A stretch of 43,996 nucleotides of DNA. Source: CAYQDR01 sp964416315. Its GTDB lineage: Bacteria > Methylomirabilota > Methylomirabilia > Rokubacteriales > DASRDR01. The translations under genes were made by a program, and so were the position numbers. How positions within the stretch are numbered: position 1 is the first letter of the stretch; every line of letters begins with the position of its first letter. The DNA is taken from NCBI GenBank assembly GCA_964416315.1, contig CAYQDR010000025.1, positions 1 to 43,996 on the forward strand. Reading direction: 5' to 3'. The notes beneath the pieces were generated by a model. It did no database searches. It was not told the origin of the DNA and saw only the letters and a list, made by a program, of their open reading frames with translations. Below are positions 1-7,434 of this stretch, in pieces.

Positions 1-102
1 CCAGCGGCAAAGAAGTCGAGCCGGGAGATGTCAGAAAGCGTGGGCGCTAACAGCCACCCCGCCCAGAAGAAACTCCTTCCGCTTCATCAGGTTTCGTCTC
101 AT
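1..102 (-). pseudogene. Start of a truncated or frame-disrupted gene at the left edge
   Basis: A strong ribosome binding site (GGGAGG) precedes ATG at 102 on the minus strand. The frame reads MRRNLMKRKEFLLGGVAV..., a basic then hydrophobic stretch like a signal peptide, but meets TGA at 31-33 after 23 residues. The next frame continues openly to the window edge (LAPTLSDISRLDFFAAG). It follows the cytochrome c/propeller gene by about 50 bases and could be the last gene of that operon. Either a frameshift (real or assembly error) or a short non-gene. No function can be assigned. Confidence 0.3.
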
Positions 103-152
103 CTCGCACCTCCCTTGTCGTGGGACGTTCTGTCCACCCACCGGCTTCCGCC

Positions 153-1364
153 TCAGAGGCACGCCGGCGCCTTCCCCACAGGAATCGTCTGGATGACCTT
201 CAGTGCGGCGACCTCGATGACGGACACGTTGTCGCTGTCGCTGTTGGTCACGTAGCCGTGCTTGCCATCGGGCGCGAACGCGATGCCGTGGGGCCCCTCG
301 CCGACCGGGATCCGGACGCCGACCTGCTGGCTGGCCAGATCCATCACCGCCACGGCCCTCTCCGCCCCCAGGGCGATCCAGAGAGTCGCCCCGTCGGGGC
401 TCACCTTCACCTGGTTGACCCCCCGGCCGACCGGCACGGTCGCGATGACTGTCAGGGCCGCGGCGTCGATCACCGACACGTCACCGGATCCGGTGTTGCC
501 GGTGTAGACCCGCGTCCCGTCGGGGCTCACCGCCAACCCCAGCGGCGCCTTCCCCACCGCGACCGTGGCCGTGAGCTTCAGCGTCGTCCGGTCTATCACG
601 GAAAGGTCGCTCGAGCCGGTGTTGCTCACCCAAATGGCCCGGCCGTCCGGGCTCACAACCAGGTTGTGGGGAGCCTGTCCCGCAGGAATCGTGGCGATCA
701 CCTCCCGGGCGATCCCGTCGATGATCTGCACGGCGTTCGCTCCGTGGCTCGCCACGAAGACGTACCGGCCCTCCGGACTGAACGCGCAGTGCATGGGGAA
801 CGCCCGGGTCGGAATCCGCGCCACCACCCCGTCGATCAGGGTGTCGATGACCTGTACCCCGCCAGCCTCGCTGTGGTTCGAGACGTAGACGAACCGGCCG
901 TCCGGGCTGCGGCAAAGGGCGTGTGGGCGTGGGATCCCGGCGAGGGTCTTGACCACCGCGTGGCTCCCGGTGTCGACCACCGACACGGTACCGTCGTGCT
1001 CGTTCGGGATGTAGAGCCGTGCCCTCGAGACGTCCTCCCCGAGCGCCGGAAAGGCCGTCCTCAGGTAGCTCACGATGGCCCCAGCCTCCGCGTCGGTGAC
1101 CTGAAGGCCGAAGAGCTTCATCGTCTTGACGGTCGCCTGCCAGCCCCTGGCCGTGTGCTGGGCGGATCTGACCCGTCCGAGGGGATGGCACATCGCGCAA
1201 CGCTCCTTGACCAGGGCCTCCCCCCGCACCGCCTGGGACTTGGCCTTTTCGGGTGGCGAGTTGCCCTTGTCAGGCGGCGCGGACCAGCCCGACCCGAGCC
1301 ATGCACTCCCCCAGAGTAGGAGCGCACCCAGGATCACCACGACCTGGTGAGACCTGCTCCTCAC
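153..1364 (-). CDS. Secreted cytochrome c / YVTN beta-propeller protein
   Basis: A 403-residue exported protein. GTG start at 1364 has RBS GGAGGG and overlaps the preceding stop as GTGA; longer readings of this frame give low-complexity sequence. Residues about 8-30 form a signal peptide (VVVILGALLLWGSAWLG). One c-type heme motif, CAMCH, lies near residue 57 in a cytochrome c domain. The rest is a run of YVTN-type propeller blades with repeated 'SPDGR-VYVSN-VSVID' elements. Such proteins act in the periplasm, often as electron carriers or accessory proteins to respiratory enzymes; the partner is unknown. It is the last complete gene of a kinase/regulator/receiver operon, so expression is probably tied to that signalling system. 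Confidence 0.85.
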   Translation of the reverse strand: MRSRSHQVVVILGALLLWGSAWLGSGWSAPPDKGNSPPEKAKSQAVRGEALVKERCAMCHPLGRVRSAQHTARGWQATVKTMKLFGLQVTDAEAGAIVSYLRTAFPALGEDVSRARLYIPNEHDGTVSVVDTGSHAVVKTLAGIPRPHALCRSPDGRFVYVSNHSEAGGVQVIDTLIDGVVARIPTRAFPMHCAFSPEGRYVFVASHGANAVQIIDGIAREVIATIPAGQAPHNLVVSPDGRAIWVSNTGSSDLSVIDRTTLKLTATVAVGKAPLGLAVSPDGTRVYTGNTGSGDVSVIDAAALTVIATVPVGRGVNQVKVSPDGATLWIALGAERAVAVMDLASQQVGVRIPVGEGPHGIAFAPDGKHGYVTNSDSDNVSVIEVAALKVIQTIPVGKAPACL

Positions 1365-1759
1365 GGCCGTTCCCTCCTTCCCTCCATCCCCGTCCGGGCC
1401 AGGGCGGCCCTGAGGGTCTCCTCCAGGTGCCCGAGCGCAACCGGTTTCCCGAGCACCGCCAGGAGGAGCCCCTGGGTCTCGGCAGCCGGGACCTCCGGCG
1501 ACGCCAGCGAAACCAGCGCGATGACCCCGACATTGGGGAAGCTGGACCGCAGCCAGCGGACCTTCTCGAGCTCGTCGGCGCTCAGCCCCTCCATGTCGGC
1601 CACCACCACGGACACCGGGATCCGCCGCAGCCGGACCTCCCCCTCCGCCCATCCCAGCGCCGGGACGACCGGGAGCCCACTCCGCATCAGCGCCCGGGTC
1701 AGGCTCTGGAGCGTCGTCGCGTCCGGGGAGACGATCAGGACCGATTCCGGCGGTCTCAT
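1361..1759 (-). CDS. Degenerate response-regulator receiver protein
   Basis: 132 residues from ATG 1759, with a GGGGGGAG ribosome binding site; an in-frame ATG 60 bases upstream is possible. The fold pattern is that of a CheY-like receiver: VLIVSPD in strand 1, VVVADMEG with candidate phosphoacceptor D55, and GKPV with K106. The usual acidic pair after strand 1 is replaced by S-P-D, so phosphorylation may be weak or absent. No output domain. It ends in a GTGA overlap with the cytochrome c/propeller gene, implying translational coupling. It may be an adaptor or phosphate sink for the kinase upstream. Confidence 0.65.
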   Translation of the reverse strand: MRPPESVLIVSPDATTLQSLTRALMRSGLPVVPALGWAEGEVRLRRIPVSVVVADMEGLSADELEKVRWLRSSFPNVGVIALVSLASPEVPAAETQGLLLAVLGKPVALGHLEETLRAALARTGMEGRRERP

Positions 1760-1775
1760 GCCGTCCGCTCCCCCC

Positions 1776-1791
1776 AGCACGGTTCGCGCCA
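1776..1791 (-). promoter_or_regulatory. Weak sigma-54-like -24/-12 element
   Basis: The minus strand reads TGGCGCGAACCGTGCT, matching 14 of 16 positions of TGGCACG-N4-TTGCT with exact GG-to-GC spacing. The predicted start point would be about 6 bases before the ATG at 1759 and would exclude the ribosome binding site, which argues against use unless translation starts further downstream. It sits just after an NtrC-type regulator gene. Confidence 0.2.
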
Positions 1792-1819
1792 GATCGGGCG
1801 CCCCGTGGCTCCGGGCCAA

Positions 1820-1843
1820 AACTCCTCGGCGGGGCGAGGAGTT
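1820..1843 (-). terminator. Hairpin downstream of the NtrC-type regulator gene
   Basis: A perfect 9-bp inverted repeat (AACTCCTCG / CGAGGAGTT) with a 6-base loop is followed on the minus strand by a short T run continuing from the stem. It lies in the 228-base gap between the regulator and receiver genes. It may be a weak intrinsic terminator or attenuator; the T tract is short. Confidence 0.35.
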
Positions 1844-1987
1844 GCGCGGAAGGGCCGGGGGAAGGCTCGATGGCGCTGAGCGGCGGAGAGCGGTCAGGAC
1901 GACTCGGGAATCGTGGCCGGCGCGGTCAAAATGACAACGTCCAACTGCGGGTCCCCGCCGGAGGGGTCCGGGGCCTCCTCCGAGGAA

Positions 1988-3337
1988 CTACTCGAGGCCG
2001 AACTCGTGGATCTTCCGGTAGAGGGTCTTGAGCCCGATCCCCAGGATGTCGGCGGCCCTTCGCCTGTTCCCACCGGTTGCCACCAGCGTCCGGGCGATGG
2101 CCTGGCGTTCGAGATCCCGCAGCGTGGCTCCTGAGGCGCGATCGCCGGACTCGGAGCCCCGCTCCCCGCCCCGAATGGCCGGCGGGAGATCGCCGACGGC
2201 GATGGGGCCACCCTTGGAGAACACCAGGATCGACTCCACCACGTGCTCCAGCTCCCGCACATTTCCCGGCCACGAGTGACGGCAGAGGAGCGCGAGGGCT
2301 TCGGGGGTGAGCTCGGGGACGGGCTTCCCCCCCCGCTCGGCGAAGACGCGGAGGAAGTGAGCGACCAGGAGCGGAATATCCTCGACCCGCTCCCGGAGCG
2401 GTGGCACCTGGATGGGCACGACGTTGAGTCGGTAGTAGAGGTCCTCCCGGAACGTGCCCTCGGCCACGAGGCCCTCCAGGTCTCGGTTCGTCGCGGCGAT
2501 GAGCCGGACATCCACCCGAATCGTTTCGGTCCCCCCCACGCGCTCGAACTCCTGCTCCTGGAGGACCCGGAGGAGCTTGGCCTGAGTCCGGGGGCTCAGG
2601 TCGCCCACCTCGTCCAGAAACAGCGTGCCCCCGTGGGCCAGCTCGAACCGTCCCGTCCGCCGATCCCGCGCGCCGGTAAAAGCCCCGCGCTCGTGGCCGA
2701 ACAGCTCCGACTCCAGGAGCTCCTCGGGGAGCGCGGCACAGCTCACCTTCACCAGCGGACAGTCGGCCCGGCGACCTCCGTAGTGGATGGCGTGGGCCAC
2801 CAGCTCCTTGCCGGTCCCGCTCTCCCCGAGGATCAGCACGGTCGCATCGGTGGCGGCCACCTGCTGGATCGATTCCCGAAGGCGCTGCATGGCTGTGGAG
2901 CGGCCCAGGAGCTGCTTCAGGCCGGACGTTTCCCGCAGGCGGAGCCTCAGCTCCCGATTCTCCTGGGCGAGTCTCCGGGTTTCCAGGGCATGCCGCAGCA
3001 CGAGCTCGAGCTTGTCCAGATGGATCGGCTTCGTGAGGAAGTCGTAGGCCCCCTTCTTCATGGCCTCGACGGCGAGGTCCACGGTGGCGAAGGCGGTGAG
3101 GATGATCACGATGGTCTCGGGGGAACCCGCCCGGACCCGCTCCAGGAGGGTCATCCCGTCCACTCCCGGCATCTTCAGGTCCGTCAGGAGGACGTCCACC
3201 GACTCCTTCTGCAGGATCGCCAGGGCCGCCGCCCCATCTGCCGCCGTCAGGCTCCGGTATCCGGCCTGGATCATGGCCCGGCCGAGGCTCTCCCGGGTTC
3301 GGGAATCATCCTCGGCCACGAGGATGACGTGTTCCAT
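1988..3337 (-). CDS. NtrC-family sigma-54-dependent response regulator
   Basis: 449 residues, normal length for the family. The receiver domain (about 1-120) has acidic residues D10/D11, phosphoacceptor D53 in LLTDLKMPG and the conserved TKP lysine. The central AAA+ domain (about 140-375) has Walker A GESGTGKE, the sigma-54-contacting GAFTGA loop and Walker B GGTLFLDEVGDL. The C-terminal Fis-type helix-turn-helix ends GNRRRAADILGIGLKTLYRK. It activates sigma-54 promoters after phosphorylation, most likely by the kinase encoded 15 bases upstream. Its target genes are not shown directly; candidate sigma-54 promoters occur elsewhere in this window. Confidence 0.95.
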   Translation of the reverse strand: MEHVILVAEDDSRTRESLGRAMIQAGYRSLTAADGAAALAILQKESVDVLLTDLKMPGVDGMTLLERVRAGSPETIVIILTAFATVDLAVEAMKKGAYDFLTKPIHLDKLELVLRHALETRRLAQENRELRLRLRETSGLKQLLGRSTAMQRLRESIQQVAATDATVLILGESGTGKELVAHAIHYGGRRADCPLVKVSCAALPEELLESELFGHERGAFTGARDRRTGRFELAHGGTLFLDEVGDLSPRTQAKLLRVLQEQEFERVGGTETIRVDVRLIAATNRDLEGLVAEGTFREDLYYRLNVVPIQVPPLRERVEDIPLLVAHFLRVFAERGGKPVPELTPEALALLCRHSWPGNVRELEHVVESILVFSKGGPIAVGDLPPAIRGGERGSESGDRASGATLRDLERQAIARTLVATGGNRRRAADILGIGLKTLYRKIHEFGLE

Positions 3338-3352
3338 CGTCTCAGCGCCTTC

Positions 3353-4936
3353 CTACGCGGGGCCCGCGACGGGGAGGCGGACGACAAAAGCCGCTCCCCC
3401 TCCGGCCCGGTTCCGACACGAGACTCTCCCCCCGTGCTCGTCGACGATTCGCCTGACGATGGGAAGCCCCAGACCGAGGCCATCCGGCTTCGTGCTGACG
3501 AAGGGAAGAAAGATCCGCTCCCGCTCCGCCTCCGGAATGCCCGGCCCGCAATCCGTCACGGCGATGTGCACCCAGTCTCCGTCCCGGCCGACTTCGACGC
3601 TCAGGACTCCCCCGTTCGGCATGGCTTGAAGGGCGTTCTGTCCCAGGTTGAGGAAGACCTCGCGAAGCTGATCCCGATCACCCCGGACGGAGGCGCCAAG
3701 GGAGGTCGTGAGAGCCTCGATGCGGACCCTGGCTTCGGCCGCCTGGGCTCCCAGGAGCCCCAGGATCTCTTCGAGGAGGAGGCCGACCTCGACGTGTTCG
3801 AATCGCGGTGTGGGGAGGCGGGCGAACTTGACGAACTCTTCCAGGATGCGGTTGATCCGGTTGATCTCGTACTCGACCGTGGCCAGAGTGCCCGGGATCT
3901 CGCGCATGGAGGGCGGGGGGGCTTCCCGGGCGAGCTCCCGGCGGAGCAACTGGACATTGATCGCCAGGGAGTTGAGCGGCGTTCGGATCTCGTGCGTCAC
4001 CCCTGCGGCGAGCTGGCCCGTCACGGCAACCCGCTCGGACCGGACGAGCTCGGCTTGCGTGGCCCGGAGCCGGGCGGCGGTCTCCTCCAGCTCCCGCGTC
4101 CGCTCCTTGACCTGTCGCTCCAGCTCGGCCTCGAAGTTCCTTCGGTCGGCCTCGTCGGCCTCGAGCCGCTCGGCCATCAGGTTGAAAGCCCGAGCGAGCT
4201 GCCCCACTTCGTCGCCCGATCCGACGCGAACGCGCCGAGAGAGGTCGCCTCCAGCGATGTGGAGGGCCGCCTCGGCAAGCCGGGTGATGGGCAGGACCAG
4301 CGTGCGCGCGAGGAAGCGGTCGCCGAGGAGAAGGAGGGCCCCACCGCCAAGGGCGAAGGCTACGTAGAGGCCGGAGATCAGGAGCATTCGCCGCTGGCTC
4401 TCGCCGATGGCGCGCTGGAATTTCTTCCGATGCAGGGTGTGCAGGCCACCGATGACCTCGGAAACCCGATGGGCCAGCTCATTGAGGACGACGAGTTCGC
4501 CGTGGGCCGGTGGCTGCCCGCGTCCGGACCCCTCAGTCGCCTTCGAGGACGCAGCCTCCAGCCGGGCCAGCAGAACCTTCAGCTTCCCGATCCCCTCCAG
4601 CTCCTGTAAGGCTTCCTCTCCCCCCTGGGCGCGCTCCAGGGCCTCATACGCCGCGACCTCACGCTCGAGCCCCGCCAGGACTTCTCCCGGAGGCTGGTGC
4701 CCGGGTGCTTGCCCGCCCTGGATGGCCAGGTAGAGGTCGGCGACGAAGTGCTGAACGATGCCATGAATCCGATCGATCGCCTCGACCTCGAGGCTCTTCT
4801 GCCTTCCGTCCTCCACTCCCCGAGAAATAGTCCAGGCCAGGAGCACAGAGACCCCCCCGACCAGCAGGACCAGGGTGAACCCGATCCCGATGGCGAGCTT
4901 AATCCGCCGGCCGACTGCACCGCGTCCGGGCTCCAT
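3353..4936 (-). CDS. Membrane sensor histidine kinase (HAMP-HisKA-HATPase)
   Basis: 527 residues. Membrane segments at about 12-35 and 184-205 enclose a mostly helical periplasmic sensor region of about 150 residues. A HAMP domain (about 206-260) and coiled coil lead to the HisKA domain with H315 in AAGVTHEIRTPLNS. The catalytic ATPase domain has N box NLGQNALQAM, G1 DCGPGIPEAERERIF and G2 GLGLGLPIVRRIV. It should autophosphorylate and pass phosphate to the NtrC-type regulator just downstream. The ligand is unknown. The 224 bases upstream of its start hold no gene; a promoter is expected there but no consensus is obvious. Confidence 0.93.
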   Translation of the reverse strand: MEPGRGAVGRRIKLAIGIGFTLVLLVGGVSVLLAWTISRGVEDGRQKSLEVEAIDRIHGIVQHFVADLYLAIQGGQAPGHQPPGEVLAGLEREVAAYEALERAQGGEEALQELEGIGKLKVLLARLEAASSKATEGSGRGQPPAHGELVVLNELAHRVSEVIGGLHTLHRKKFQRAIGESQRRMLLISGLYVAFALGGGALLLLGDRFLARTLVLPITRLAEAALHIAGGDLSRRVRVGSGDEVGQLARAFNLMAERLEADEADRRNFEAELERQVKERTRELEETAARLRATQAELVRSERVAVTGQLAAGVTHEIRTPLNSLAINVQLLRRELAREAPPPSMREIPGTLATVEYEINRINRILEEFVKFARLPTPRFEHVEVGLLLEEILGLLGAQAAEARVRIEALTTSLGASVRGDRDQLREVFLNLGQNALQAMPNGGVLSVEVGRDGDWVHIAVTDCGPGIPEAERERIFLPFVSTKPDGLGLGLPIVRRIVDEHGGRVSCRNRAGGGAAFVVRLPVAGPA

Positions 4937-5160
4937 GGCTTCCCTGTCCAGCCCTCAGTAAGGCAAGCGCCCGAGACTGTGCCCATGCAGGATCTATGCC
5001 CGCGAGCGCGAGGTTGGCAGAATCAGCGAGACGGGTACACCTCTCGCGGGTTCTGGACGAGGGAGCCGGCCGGAGGTGGGTCACCGGCGCCCGGCCGTGG
5101 CGGGCCCGCCCCACCCTCCCGGCAGCTACGTTGCGAGGCGCCAGTAGGGGCGGCTGCGCC

Positions 5161-6030
5161 TCACCATCGGCGCAGGACGACGTCGAGCACCACCCCGAAA
5201 AAGAGCAGGACGAGGAAGAGGTTCGAGGCGTGGAAGTTCTGGAGGGCCAGCCGCCGGTCCGTCGGCCGGCGCCAGAGCTCGAGGTTCCGGCGGACGAGGA
5301 GGCCGCCGCCCACTCCGACACCGAGGAGGAGGTAGGTCCAGCCGAGGATGCCGAGCGCGAACGGGAGCAGGCTGGAGAGGAGGAGCCCCGCCGTGTTCAC
5401 GACGATCCCGCGGACGGTGCCCGCCTCCCCCTTCACCACGGGCAGCATGGGGATGCGCGCCGCGGCGTAGTCCTGCTTGTAGGCGATCGCCAGGCTCCAG
5501 AAGTGCGACGGGCTCCAGAAGAAGAGGACCGCGGCGAAGAGCACCGGCGGGAGGCACAGCTCGGGGCGCGCGAGCGAGCCGCCCGCCAGGACCGCGAACG
5601 AGCCCGCGAGCCCCCCGATCACGACGTTGAGCCAGGAGCGGCGCTTGAGCCAGATCGTGTAGACGACGACGTAGGTGAACGCGCCGAGGGCGACGTGGAG
5701 GGCCACGAGCCGATTGAGCTGCCAGAGGGCCAGGCTCACCGCCAGGACCACCAGGCCCAGGCCGAGGGCGACCACGTGCCAGGCGTGCGGGATCCGCCCC
5801 GAGGGGAGCGGGCGCCGCGCGGTCCGGGGCATCCGGGCGTCCAGGTCCCGGTCGAGGAAGTGGTTGAGCGCGCCCGCCCCTCCCGCCGCGATCACGGTCA
5901 CCGCGAAGAGGAGCACGAGCGCGGGCAGCGCCGGAGCGCCGGGCGCGGTGGCGAGGTAGCCGAGGACCGCCGCCAGCCCGATGAAGGTCCCGACCCGGAG
6001 CTTGAGCGACTCGACGTACGCCGCCACCAT
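5161..6030 (-). CDS. ctaB: Protoheme IX farnesyltransferase (heme O synthase)
   Basis: 289 residues with about nine hydrophobic segments and the UbiA-superfamily prenyl-diphosphate motif NHFLDRDLDARMPRT (DxxxD). It adds a farnesyl group to heme B to make heme O, the cofactor, or precursor of heme A, for heme-copper reductases. It starts 6 bases after the stop of the second subunit-I-like gene and is the last gene of the heme-copper operon. No ctaA (heme A synthase) is nearby, so the enzyme encoded here may use O-type or B-type heme, or ctaA may lie elsewhere. Confidence 0.93.
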   Translation of the reverse strand: MVAAYVESLKLRVGTFIGLAAVLGYLATAPGAPALPALVLLFAVTVIAAGGAGALNHFLDRDLDARMPRTARRPLPSGRIPHAWHVVALGLGLVVLAVSLALWQLNRLVALHVALGAFTYVVVYTIWLKRRSWLNVVIGGLAGSFAVLAGGSLARPELCLPPVLFAAVLFFWSPSHFWSLAIAYKQDYAAARIPMLPVVKGEAGTVRGIVVNTAGLLLSSLLPFALGILGWTYLLLGVGVGGGLLVRRNLELWRRPTDRRLALQNFHASNLFLVLLFFGVVLDVVLRRW

Positions 6031-6036
6031 GGCGTC

Positions 6037-7434
6037 TCACCCCTTCCGGCGCACGAGGGGGATCCCCACGTTCAGCACGAACGCGAGCCCCCCGACGATC
6101 GCCAGGAGCGACCCCAGCCCCATCAGGTTCATTGCGACGAGGGCCTGCGGGTCGGCCCAGTTGAAGCCGAAGGTCTTCCGCGGGGCGCCGCGCCCGCCGG
6201 CCCAGTGGAGGCCGGCCATGAGCCCGAGGAGCCCGAGCCCGTAGAGGTAGGGCTGCCAGCGCCCGAGCCGATCGCTCCATGGCCGGCGGCCCGAGAGCTC
6301 GATCAGCATCGGCGCCAGGCCCATGTAGGCGAGCGTCACGGCGCCGACCATCCCGTGGTAGTGCGCGGGCACGCGCGTGTCCTGGTTGAAGCCGACGACC
6401 CCCAGGACGCCGCCGACCGCGAAGAGGGCGAGCGAGAGCGCCGTGCCCGAGAAGAGCGGGCTCGACCAGGGGAGCCGCCCCCGCCGCCAGCCCGCCGTCG
6501 CCATGAGCGCGATCGGCACCGCCGCGACGCCGAGGCCGCCGAAGGTGAGGAGGGTGACCACGCGGTTCGTCAGGAGCGTCTCGGGTCGCCACCAGACGTA
6601 CGCCAGGGCCGTGGCCGCGGCGAAGGCGACGAGCGCCCGGAGCAGGAGCCGGAGCACCCGCCGGGCCGGGGGCGCCGCGCCGACGGCGACGGCCGCGGCG
6701 ACGAACCAGACCGACGCCATGCCGGCGACGTGGAGGAACTGGAGCAGGTGCCCCGGGCCCCAGGTCAGGACCCGCAGCCGGAAGCCGAAGGGCAGCGCGG
6801 GATCGACGCGGGCGAGGGCCAGACCGAGGACGACGATCGCCAGGAGCGTGGCGAGCGCGCCCGCGGCCATCCCCTCCCCCTCGGGCGCGTCGGTGAGCGC
6901 CGCGGCCGTCGCCCGCGCGCGGGCCGTGAGGTACGCCCCCGCCTGGAGGGCCACCCCCGCCCCGAGGAGGGCGAGGCCCGCCCAGAAGAGCGGGTGATCG
7001 ATCACGGGCACGTAGTCGTTGAGGTAGGGCTTCCCCGAGGCGGAGAACGCCGGGACCGCCATCGCCGCGGAGCCCGCGCCCGCCAGCGCGAGCCCCGCCC
7101 ACGAGGCAGGCGCGCTCAGCCGGTAGCCGGCACGCCAGGCGACGTAGACCCAGAGCGCCCCCGCGAACGTCACGAACCAGACGGTGAACGCGAAGGTGAC
7201 GTGGCTCACGAGCGCGTGGTGGAAGAGGTCGGCGGTCGGCAGGAGCTGGACCGCCGGCGTGCGCGTGAACGCGGCCAGCGCCGCGAAGAGCCCCGCGACG
7301 ACGAGCGAGCCGACCGCGACCGCGAGCCAGCCCGTGAGGAGGCGCCGCGTCGTCGCGGGGACGACGTCCCCCGCGCCCTCACCCCACCCTCTCCCCCGCT
7401 GGGGGAGAGGGAGAACTTCGAGCGTCGCCGCCAT
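6037..7434 (-). CDS. Second heme-copper subunit I-like membrane protein, lacking the CuB His pair
   Basis: 465 residues, about 12 membrane segments. ATG 7434 overlaps the stop of the catalytic subunit I as ATGA. It resembles heme-copper subunit I: H78 in helix II (HHALVSHVTFAF), H229 in WGPGHLLQF and the H358/H360 pair in VPAHYHGMVGAVTLAYMGL, which parallels IPGHFHATVVAGTTLAFMGL in its neighbour. The helix VII His-His pair that would complete CuB is absent. It may bind heme but probably does not form a normal binuclear centre, so it could be an electron-transfer or structural partner. The N-terminal 20 or so residues (LPLPQRGRGWGEGAG) are encoded by a dispersed repeat and are unlikely to be functional. 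Confidence 0.7.
   Translation of the reverse strand: MAATLEVLPLPQRGRGWGEGAGDVVPATTRRLLTGWLAVAVGSLVVAGLFAALAAFTRTPAVQLLPTADLFHHALVSHVTFAFTVWFVTFAGALWVYVAWRAGYRLSAPASWAGLALAGAGSAAMAVPAFSASGKPYLNDYVPVIDHPLFWAGLALLGAGVALQAGAYLTARARATAAALTDAPEGEGMAAGALATLLAIVVLGLALARVDPALPFGFRLRVLTWGPGHLLQFLHVAGMASVWFVAAAVAVGAAPPARRVLRLLLRALVAFAAATALAYVWWRPETLLTNRVVTLLTFGGLGVAAVPIALMATAGWRRGRLPWSSPLFSGTALSLALFAVGGVLGVVGFNQDTRVPAHYHGMVGAVTLAYMGLAPMLIELSGRRPWSDRLGRWQPYLYGLGLLGLMAGLHWAGGRGAPRKTFGFNWADPQALVAMNLMGLGSLLAIVGGLAFVLNVGIPLVRRKG
7376..7411 (-). repeat. CCCTCTCCCC-type dispersed hairpin repeat, copy 1
   Basis: CCCTCTCCCCC and GGGGGAGAGGG form a perfect hairpin with a short loop; the CCCTCACCC flank is characteristic. 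Related copies are at 10556-10598 and 38820-38858. This copy lies inside the 5' end of the second subunit-I-like gene and is translated. The same kind of element is common in many bacterial genomes. Confidence 0.75.

Noticed and set aside
2243..4609. Long plus-strand open frame opposite the kinase and regulator genes
   Set aside because: It is the antisense of two clear signalling genes; its translation is Arg/Pro/Gly-rich without any domain, as expected for high-GC shadow frames.
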